Assembly: GCA_041690535.1 (NCBI GenBank)
Contig: JAWLHA010000057.1
Span: 1-28,080 of the forward strand
DNA: 28,080 nt
Source: JAWLHA01 sp041690535
GTDB taxonomy: Bacteria; Pseudomonadota; Gammaproteobacteria; Thiohalomonadales; Thiohalomonadaceae
Direction of reading: 5' to 3'
The notes beneath the pieces are model-generated. The model did no database searches and was not told the origin of the DNA. It was given only the letters and a program-made list of their open reading frames with translations. The translations under genes were made by a program, and so were the position numbers. This document shows, one piece after another, positions 22,732-28,080 of this stretch (its first letter is position 1; each line of letters starts with the position of its first letter).

Positions 22732-22823
22732 AAGATACAAGAGCCAAATACAAGTGAAAAGCCATTGCGGGACCACCGCACCCTGGCGATTAGCCTTACT
22801 CGCCACCCACCACTCGCCACTTG
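22732..22823. other. Spacer with short CGCCAC repeats
   Basis: I find no gene. The 3' part is a low-complexity run with CGCCAC occurring three times (near 22801, 22815 and again after the family 2 element at 22991). These local repeats should be kept in mind when reading TCGCCACTTG as a target duplication of family 2. Confidence 0.5.
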
Positions 22824-22989
22824 CAGGGTAAACGCATACTTACCAGAGAGTGATGTAAGTCCTTGAAAGCAGGTCGTCGGCCGCATGGACGCGGCCGTCG
22901 AGCGTACATGGATGTATTCACAGCGTACCTGCTTTCAAGGACTTACATCGCTCACAGCACGGCCGCGACGTTAGTATGCGTTTACCCTG
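22824..22989. mobile_element. Family 2 MITE-like element, copy A
   Basis: This 166-bp element has perfect 17-bp outer inverted repeats, CAGGGTAAACGCATACT and its complement. Inside it is a second perfect inverted repeat, GTAAGTCCTTGAAAGCAGGT (22855-22874 and 22927-22946), and at the centre a CGGCCGC/GCGGCCG stem. It is flanked by TCGCCACTTG on both sides (22814-22823 and 22990-22999), a possible 10-bp target duplication. It has no coding capacity. The CYTH gene starts 43 bases after it. Confidence 0.78.
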
Positions 22990-23032
22990 TCGCCACTTGT
23001 CACTGGTCTCTCGTCCCCTGTATCTTCCCCCC

Positions 23033-23500
23033 ATGGGCACAGAAATCGAAAGAAAGTACCTGATCAAAGACGAAAGCTGGCGTGTCGAGGCGGGCGAGGG
23101 GGTTCGTTTTCGCCAGGGCTATCTGGTTGGCAGCGAGAAGGCCTCGGTGCGGGTGCGGGTCGAGGGGACGCGGGGTAACATCAACATCAAGAGTGTTACC
23201 CTGGGGATCCGCCGGATGGAATACGAGTACGACATCCCGCTGGCGGATGCGGAGGAGTTGCTCGACCAGCTGTGTGAAAAACCTCTGGTGGAGAAGACCC
23301 GCTACTTCGTCACTCACGGCGCCCACGTCTGGGAGATTGACGAGTTCGTCGGGGACAACGAGGGGCTGGTGGTCGCGGAGGTCGAGCTGCGCAATGAAGA
23401 TGAAGTCTTTGAGCTGCCCCCGTGGGCCGGCGAGGAGGTCTCCCATGATCGCCGCTACTACAATGTCTCGCTCGTGACCCGACCCTACAAGACGTGGTAA
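23033..23500 (+). CDS. CYTH-domain protein, probable inorganic triphosphatase
   Basis: The 155-residue protein begins MGTEIERKYLI, containing the CYTH signature ExExK (E4, E6, K8). Further metal and phosphate ligands are in SVRVRVEGTRGNINIKS, RMEYEYDIPL, VEKTRYFV and VVAEVELRNEDEVFELPPW, ending in SHDRRYYNVSL. CYTH tunnel enzymes bind triphosphates with divalent metal. A single-domain version of this size with VEKTRYFV resembles bacterial tripolyphosphatases more than adenylate cyclases. ATG 23033 begins right at the motif. It overlaps the YkuD gene by 7 bases. The promoter must lie in or beyond the family 2 element, only 43 bases upstream. Confidence 0.9.
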   Translation: MGTEIERKYLIKDESWRVEAGEGVRFRQGYLVGSEKASVRVRVEGTRGNINIKSVTLGIRRMEYEYDIPLADAEELLDQLCEKPLVEKTRYFVTHGAHVWEIDEFVGDNEGLVVAEVELRNEDEVFELPPWAGEEVSHDRRYYNVSLVTRPYKTW

Positions 23501-23994
23501 TCGACGCCTCTTCCCCGTATCTCATAAACGTCAGCATCGCCGAGCAGCGGCTCAGACTGCTTCGCGATGGTGAGTTGCTGATGGACACGCGCATCTCCAC
23601 CGCCCGAAATGGCCCGGGGGAGCTGGCGGGCAGCGAGTGCACCCCGCGGGGTTGGCACACTGTCCGTGCGAAGGTGGGGGCGGGGTGTGCGGCGAACACC
23701 GTCTTCCGTGGACGGCGACCCACCGGTGAGCTCTATTCGCCCCAACTGAGGGGGCTGTACCCCGAGCGGGATTGGATCCTCACCCGCATCCTCTGGCTCA
23801 GCGGGCTGGAGGTGGGCAAGAACCGCTTGGGGCGGGTCGATACCATGCGCCGCTATATTTACATTCACGGCTGTCCCGACGAAGACCCCATGGGCATTCC
23901 CACATCCCACGGTTGTGTGAAGGTGCGCAATGCCGAGTTGCTGGAGCTGTTCGATCTGGTTCCCGTGGGCACGCGGGTGCTGATCGAAGCCTGA
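23494..23994 (+). CDS. YkuD-family L,D-transpeptidase-like protein without signal peptide
   Basis: The 166-residue protein is one YkuD domain. The active site is IHGCPDEDPMGIPTSHGCVK, with H139 and catalytic C141. It begins IDASSPYLINVSIAEQRLRL, the usual first strands of the domain. L,D-transpeptidases crosslink peptidoglycan in the periplasm, but I see no signal peptide or membrane anchor. The start is GTG 23494, seven bases inside the CYTH stop. It may work in the cytoplasm on another substrate, use an unrecognised export route, or have a misplaced start. It ends three bases before the convergent rtcA stop. Confidence 0.87.
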   Translation: MVIDASSPYLINVSIAEQRLRLLRDGELLMDTRISTARNGPGELAGSECTPRGWHTVRAKVGAGCAANTVFRGRRPTGELYSPQLRGLYPERDWILTRILWLSGLEVGKNRLGRVDTMRRYIYIHGCPDEDPMGIPTSHGCVKVRNAELLELFDLVPVGTRVLIEA

Positions 23995-23997
23995 AAC

Positions 23998-25038
23998 TCA
24001 GCGACTTGCGGGCCGCCCTTCAATCACCACGCATCCGGTTCCGTCGGCAAGACTCTCCAGGGTGATGGGCACTGGGTGAAACTGTCGAACCACCTCGGCG
24101 TTGGTGGCCAGGTGAGCCGTGATGGTCTCGCAGTGCAATTCCGAGCGCCCCTGGACGAAGGAGAGGGGCAGAAGCAGTTGGTCGGCAAGGTGGCGATCGA
24201 TCGCCGCACCGCTTTTCATGAACGCAAGCAGGTGATCCGCGGCTTCGTTGGCCACCACCTCCGCCGGTTTTCCCCGGGCGCCGAGGGCAAAGTAACACCC
24301 CCCCGCAACGGCTCCCCGGGTCTGGAGGATCAGGACCGTTCCCGGGCTTTCCGACGCCCACTCCTCCTCGACGATTTCGGCGGGAATGCCCGTGCCGGCC
24401 AGCCGTGCCATCGCCTGGGAACGCTGTCGCCGGGCGATGGCGGCGGGCAGTCGGGCAACGGCAGAGAGTCCACGTATGTGGGAGATGGGGCCAGCATCGA
24501 TGATCATCAGGGGCCGCGACTGCCTTGGCGGCGTGACCTGCGCCTCGATGAGGCCGCCGCCCCTTGGAAAGAAACCGGCCCGCTCCAGCGTGAGGTCAAT
24601 GCCGAAGCCGGCCCGCTCCATGGCGGGGCGCCACTGCCACTGCAGGTAATGGAAACAGGGACTGCGCGGCACGTGGGTGCCGCCTGTGATCCGGACCTGG
24701 GAAGGGGCCTCGGCATGGAGCAGAGCGGGGACAAGGGTCTGCAGCACCAGCGGCGCCGAGCCCGCAGTCCCTACGTCAAAGTTGTAATCGCCGGGGCAGA
24801 GCCGGCCGGGAATGAACCGAATCGTGTGCGAATGGAGCTCCGCGCCTTCGACCCGCGCACCACACACCCGCGCCGCCGCGTGCAATGAGGCCAGATGCTG
24901 GGGCATGAGCCCCGGTTTGGTGCGGCGGGAACGTATATTCCTCATGTGAAATGGTGCCGAGGTGATGATGGAGAGGCTCAGTGCGCTTCTGAGCACCTGC
25001 CCGCCCCCCTCACCCAGTGATCCGTCAATCTCGATCAC
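23998..25038 (-). CDS. rtcA: RNA 3'-terminal phosphate cyclase
   Basis: The 346-residue enzyme uses ATP to convert RNA 3' phosphates to 2',3'-cyclic phosphates. The N-terminus SLGEGGGQVLRSALSLS is the family signature, with NIRSRRTKPGLMPQH and RAGFFPRGGG following, and RHLADQLLLPLS near the C-terminus. The catalytic histidine is H309 in TAHLATNAEVV, the same number as in E. coli RtcA. The usual rtcB and rtcR genes are not in the window, so it appears orphan. It is divergent from nagZ, and the 152-base space between holds both promoters. Confidence 0.95.
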   Translation of the reverse strand: MIEIDGSLGEGGGQVLRSALSLSIITSAPFHMRNIRSRRTKPGLMPQHLASLHAAARVCGARVEGAELHSHTIRFIPGRLCPGDYNFDVGTAGSAPLVLQTLVPALLHAEAPSQVRITGGTHVPRSPCFHYLQWQWRPAMERAGFGIDLTLERAGFFPRGGGLIEAQVTPPRQSRPLMIIDAGPISHIRGLSAVARLPAAIARRQRSQAMARLAGTGIPAEIVEEEWASESPGTVLILQTRGAVAGGCYFALGARGKPAEVVANEAADHLLAFMKSGAAIDRHLADQLLLPLSFVQGRSELHCETITAHLATNAEVVRQFHPVPITLESLADGTGCVVIEGRPASR

Positions 25039-25190
25039 GACCGTTGTCCTTTCACGGCGTTTCCCGTCCGCCCGGTTCTCTCAAGATCAAGCTTAGCGGG
25101 GCGACATTCCGGCACATGGACCCGGGTGTTCGGTACCCCCCATGGCGTGGATCCCTTAGAATCGCCAAATTCGATGCGCAGGAGAGATGT

Positions 25191-26237
25191 ATGCCCTTGG
25201 GGCCGTTGATGATCGATGTGCAGGGCACAGCCCTGGAGGCCGAGGAGCGTGAACTGCTCACCCATCCCCTGGTGGGCGGCGTGATCCTGTTCAGCCGCAA
25301 CTACGAATCCCCGGAGCAGTTGGAGGCGTTGGTACAGGCCATCCACGCGGTGCGCGACCCGCGGCTTCTGGTGGCGGTGGACCACGAGGGCGGTCGGGTC
25401 CAGCGGTTTCGCACCGGCTTTACCCACCTGCCTCCGGCGCGAGTTTTCGGGGACATCCATGATCACGATCCCGCCCGGGGGCGGCAGGTCGCAGAGGCCG
25501 CCGGCTGGCTCATGGCGGCGGAGCTGCGGGCCGTGGGCATTGATTTCAGCTTCGCCCCCGTCCTCGATCTGGACCGCGGGATCAGTCGGGTGATCGGTGA
25601 TCGGGCCTTCCACGCCGATCCGGAGGTCGTCACCCAGTTGGCGGGGGCGTTCATTGCCGGCATGCACCGGGCGGGAATGGCCTCCACAGGGAAGCATTTC
25701 CCCGGCCACGGCGCGGTGGTGGCGGACTCCCACGAAGCGGTGCCCGTGGATGAGCGTCGCTTCGAAGATATCCTCCTGGAGGATGTCCTGCCGTTCGAGC
25801 GGCTGATGGGCCACGGCCTGGCCGCGGTGATGCCCGCCCACGTGATCTATCCCCAGGTGGATGCCCGCCCCGCTGGCTTCTCCCGCTTCTGGTTGCAGGA
25901 GGTGCTGCGCCAGCGGCTGGGTTTCCAGGGGCTGATCTTCAGTGACGACCTTAACATGGAGGGGGCCAGCGTGGCAGGGGATTATGCCGCTCGCGCGGAT
26001 GCTGCGCTCGAGGCCGGTTGCGACGTGCTGCTCATCTGCAACAATCGCCCCGCGGTCTTGCAGGTGCTGCGCCACATGCATGACCGGCCCAACCCGGTCC
26101 TCTACTCCCGCCTGGCGCGCATGCACGGGGTCCATGCCGTCACCCGCAGCCAGTTGCACCACTCGGCCGCCTGGCGACATGCCAGTGCCACCTTGCGGGA
26201 GTTGGGGGCCAACCCCAGCCTGGAACTTCAGTTGTAA
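25191..26237 (+). CDS. nagZ: Beta-N-acetylhexosaminidase (peptidoglycan recycling)
   Basis: The 348-residue glycoside hydrolase family 3 enzyme removes N-acetylglucosamine from anhydromuropeptides in the cytoplasm. Family motifs are AVDHEGGRVQRF, GKHFPGHGAV with K168 and H169, and the catalytic loop D179-S180-H181. The likely nucleophile is D252 in FSDDLNMEGA. ATG 25191 has AGGAGAG at 25180-25186. The longer in-frame extension upstream is not supported. The mscS-like gene follows after ten bases, so it is the first gene of an operon. Confidence 0.95.
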   Translation: MPLGPLMIDVQGTALEAEERELLTHPLVGGVILFSRNYESPEQLEALVQAIHAVRDPRLLVAVDHEGGRVQRFRTGFTHLPPARVFGDIHDHDPARGRQVAEAAGWLMAAELRAVGIDFSFAPVLDLDRGISRVIGDRAFHADPEVVTQLAGAFIAGMHRAGMASTGKHFPGHGAVVADSHEAVPVDERRFEDILLEDVLPFERLMGHGLAAVMPAHVIYPQVDARPAGFSRFWLQEVLRQRLGFQGLIFSDDLNMEGASVAGDYAARADAALEAGCDVLLICNNRPAVLQVLRHMHDRPNPVLYSRLARMHGVHAVTRSQLHHSAAWRHASATLRELGANPSLELQL

Positions 26238-26247
26238 GGAGAAGGGG

Positions 26248-27381
26248 ATGGAATTCCAGCAGCTTGCGGAGCGCCTCGGCCTGCACGAGGGAGGGGCCTA
26301 TCTTGCGACCCAGGTATTCCTGGTGGTCTTTCTTTCCCTAATGCTGGACTTTTTTCAAAAGCGCCTGCTGGTGCGCCTTCAGCGGCGTGCCGACCGCACC
26401 GAACAGCTGTGGGATGATGCGGTCCTGTTCGCGTTGCGCTCGCCGCTCACTCTGCTGATTTGGACAGTCGGGATCGCCTTCGCCGCGGAGATCGTCGGGC
26501 GCGGCACCGATGCGGTCATCTTCGAAGCGGTCCATCCCCTGCGCTATCTGGGGGTGATAGGGGCCATCACCTGGTTTTTGTTGCGCCTCATTCAGGGGCT
26601 CGAACACAGTGTCGTGGCCCGTGGCGAGGCGCTTGGCCGCCCGGTGGATCGGACCACTGCCGATGCCGTGGGCAAGTTGTTGCGGATCTCGGTAGTGATC
26701 ACCTCGATCCTCGTGACGTTGCAGACCCTCGGCTTCAGCATCTCCGGGGTGCTCGCCTTCGGCGGGATCGGAGGCATTGCAGTGGGCTTTGCGGCGAAGG
26801 ATCTGCTGGCGAACTTCTTCGGCGGCCTGACCATCTACTTCGACCGCCCATTCGCCGTGGGTGACTGGATCCGGTCGCCGGATCGGAACATCGAGGGCAC
26901 CGTGGAGAAGATCGGCTGGCGGCTTACCTGCATTCGCACCTTCGACAAGCGCCCCCTCTATGTGCCCAACTCCACCTTCTCCAGCATCGCAGTGGAGAAT
27001 CCTTCCCGTATGAGCCATCGGCGCATCTACGAGACCATCGGGATCCGCTATGAGGATGCCCAAAGGATGGATGCCATCGTGCAGGCCGTGCGATCCATGC
27101 TGCAATCGCACCCGGAGATCGACCCCACGCAGACGCTGATCGTGAATTTCAACAGCTTTGCGCCATCTTCGCTGGACTTCTTTGTCTACACCTTCACCCG
27201 GACCACGAACTGGGTGAAGTTCCACGACGTGAAGCACGATGTGCTGCTGCGCATCATCGACATCATCGACGCTCACGGGGCAGAGATTGCCTATCCCACC
27301 TCCACGGTCCATCTGCCGGACACCCTGCCGGTTCCGCAGACGTTGCCGGTGGGCCCCGCAGCCCGCGCGGAGGGGTTGTGA
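26248..27381 (+). CDS. MscS-family mechanosensitive ion channel
   Basis: The 377-residue membrane protein has hydrophobic helices at about residues 20-36, 66-85, 90-112 and 145-165, followed by the pore helix FGGIGGIAVGFAAKDLLANF and the beta-domain FDRPFAVGDWIRSP, EGTVEKIGWR and YVPNSTFSSIAVEN, which is the MscS core. The C-terminal region is an alpha-beta domain. It opens under membrane tension to release solutes during osmotic downshock. AAGGAG lies next to the nagZ stop, and ATG 26248 follows. It overlaps the GIY-YIG gene by four bases (GTGA). Confidence 0.93.
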   Translation: MEFQQLAERLGLHEGGAYLATQVFLVVFLSLMLDFFQKRLLVRLQRRADRTEQLWDDAVLFALRSPLTLLIWTVGIAFAAEIVGRGTDAVIFEAVHPLRYLGVIGAITWFLLRLIQGLEHSVVARGEALGRPVDRTTADAVGKLLRISVVITSILVTLQTLGFSISGVLAFGGIGGIAVGFAAKDLLANFFGGLTIYFDRPFAVGDWIRSPDRNIEGTVEKIGWRLTCIRTFDKRPLYVPNSTFSSIAVENPSRMSHRRIYETIGIRYEDAQRMDAIVQAVRSMLQSHPEIDPTQTLIVNFNSFAPSSLDFFVYTFTRTTNWVKFHDVKHDVLLRIIDIIDAHGAEIAYPTSTVHLPDTLPVPQTLPVGPAARAEGL

Positions 27382-27767
27382 GCTCGGACGCACCGAACGG
27401 GGGGGCATACCGCCTGCACCTGCGCATCTCCCGCGCGGCGTGGATTGAGGCAGGGCGGTTGGGAAGGTGGCGCCTGCTCCCTGGCAACTATCTCTACGTC
27501 GGCAGTGCGCGAACGAACCTCGCGCAGCGGGTGGCGCGCCACGTGCGCCTGGCGACGGAGAAGGAGGGCCGACGCCACTGGCACATCGATGGCGTGCTGC
27601 TGCATCGATACGCGCGCCTGGTGCGGGCCGAAGCGTTGCCCGGGGCGACAGAGTGTGACCTCGCTCATGAACTGCTCCAGCAGGGAGCCGGTGTCCCGAT
27701 TCCAGGGTTTGGGGCGACCGACTGCCGTACCGGCTGTCCGGCGCACTTCTTTTCACTCTCAGGGTGA
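27378..27767 (+). CDS. DUF123 (GIY-YIG-type) protein with a MITE-supplied stop
   Basis: The product is about 129 residues. It has the DUF123 order: GAYRLHLRIS, WRLLPGNYLYVGSARTNLAQR (the GIY-YIG-like core), HWHIDGVLL, and C-terminal ECDLAHELL and GFGATDC. DUF123 proteins look like GIY-YIG nucleases but no activity is proven. It starts at GTG 27378, overlapping the mscS stop as GTGA. The last codons and the stop TGA (27765-27767) lie in the left end of a family 2 element, CAGGGTGA, so the original C-terminus was probably a few residues different. Confidence 0.88.
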   Translation: MSSDAPNGGAYRLHLRISRAAWIEAGRLGRWRLLPGNYLYVGSARTNLAQRVARHVRLATEKEGRRHWHIDGVLLHRYARLVRAEALPGATECDLAHELLQQGAGVPIPGFGATDCRTGCPAHFFSLSG

Positions 27768-27983
27768 ACGCATCCTTACCCAAGAGCGACGTAAGTCCTT
27801 GAAATCAGGTTGTCGGCCGCATGGATGGGTGCAAGGACGCACTTATGCCGCGGGAGGGCAGGGTGCCCGAAGCGGCCGCGGCCGTCGAGCGTACAGGGAT
27901 GGGAGGTGATTGCTCCTGCATCATCTTCACTCCCGACATTCATGTCGGTCGTATTCACAGCGGACCTGCTTTAAAGGATTTAC
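27760..27983. mobile_element. Family 2 MITE-like element, copy B (expanded, interrupted)
   Basis: The left end CAGGGTGAACGCATCCTTACC matches copy A, followed by GTAAGTCCTTGAAATCAGGT, the GTCGGCCGCATGGA block, GGCCGTCGAGCGTACA, TATTCACAGCG and ACCTGCTTTAAAGGATTTAC. The centre has about 100 extra bases with further small palindromes. The right outer arm is missing because a family 1 element starts at 27984. It lies at the 3' end of the GIY-YIG gene. Confidence 0.72.
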
Positions 27984-28080
27984 GTAACTACTCGCCCCCC
28001 GAAACCGTCATTCCCGCGAAGGCGGGAATCCAGAAAAGTGACAAGTGAACGAGTGGTGTTCTCCACTTGCGCAGGGAGGA
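27984..28080. mobile_element. Family 1 MITE, copy 3 (cut by window end)
   Basis: The first 97 bases of the element are present, from GTAACTACTCGCCCCCC through the ATTCCC palindrome to GCGCAGGGAGGA. It has the same orientation as copy 2 and lacks only two bases (AT) near the end. The left flanking 8-mer is GGATTTAC, the end of the family 2 inner arm, so it seems inserted into copy B. Confidence 0.85.

Noticed and set aside
22824..22989. CRISPR array
   Set aside because: The repeats are inverted and nested rather than direct and evenly spaced, and there are no cas genes.
1..28080. tRNA, rRNA, phage or toxin-antitoxin genes
   Set aside because: No cloverleaf, rRNA segment, phage structural gene or recognisable toxin-antitoxin pair was seen in reading either strand.

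Overview
The window reads as bacterial chromosome from a high-GC gammaproteobacterium. The fbaB-type aldolase, cysM, rlmD, NagZ and TetR/RND genes all resemble gammaproteobacterial versions, and the order cysM, 3'-5' exonuclease, rlmD with an Hpt gene beside it recalls the gacS/barA-cysM-rlmD neighbourhood of that class. A sulfur-oxidising Chromatiales-like host is my guess. Nothing in the sequence fixes the genus.

Positions 1-6090 form an accessory block. The left edge is the 3' end (domains V and VI) of a group II intron. It is followed by small, mostly hypothetical genes, all on the + strand: a DUF6624 protein, a PF10118 metal-dependent hydrolase, small membrane and exported proteins, an HExxH peptidase, a split zinc-ribbon membrane protein, a DUF2834 protein and two GNAT acetyltransferases. 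Several are separated by folded spacers that look like integron attC sites: the stop codon lies in or near the 5' core, a GTT core closes the fold, and the next ribosome-binding site and start follow within about 19-27 bases. I read this as a decaying integron cassette array. No integrase gene is present in the window. The block also holds two direct copies of a 170-190 bp repeat, a frameshifted IS91-family transposase remnant and a truncated glutathione S-transferase start.

Positions 6418-28080 are GC-rich backbone. In order they hold a phospholipase D-family membrane protein, a DUF2147 protein with a small membrane protein, a TrkH/KtrA-like potassium uptake pair, a tetR-adaptor-RND efflux operon with its operator, class I aldolase, a stand-alone Hpt protein, cysM, an exonuclease, rlmD, a quinone oxidoreductase/cupin pair, a CYTH phosphatase/YkuD pair, rtcA, and a nagZ-mscS-GIY-YIG operon. 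Tight stop/start overlaps (TGATG, GTGA) mark several translationally coupled pairs.

The most interesting structure lies in two families of transposase-less mobile elements. Family 1 is a 176-bp element with GTAA ends, internal ATTCCC/GGGAAT palindromes and 8-bp target duplications, as expected for a MITE mobilised by an IS66-type transposase. It has two full copies, each just upstream of a start codon and in the same orientation to it, and one copy cut by the right edge. Family 2 is a nested-palindrome element with 17-bp ends. One copy is complete, and one supplies the stop codon of the GIY-YIG gene and appears to be interrupted by family 1.
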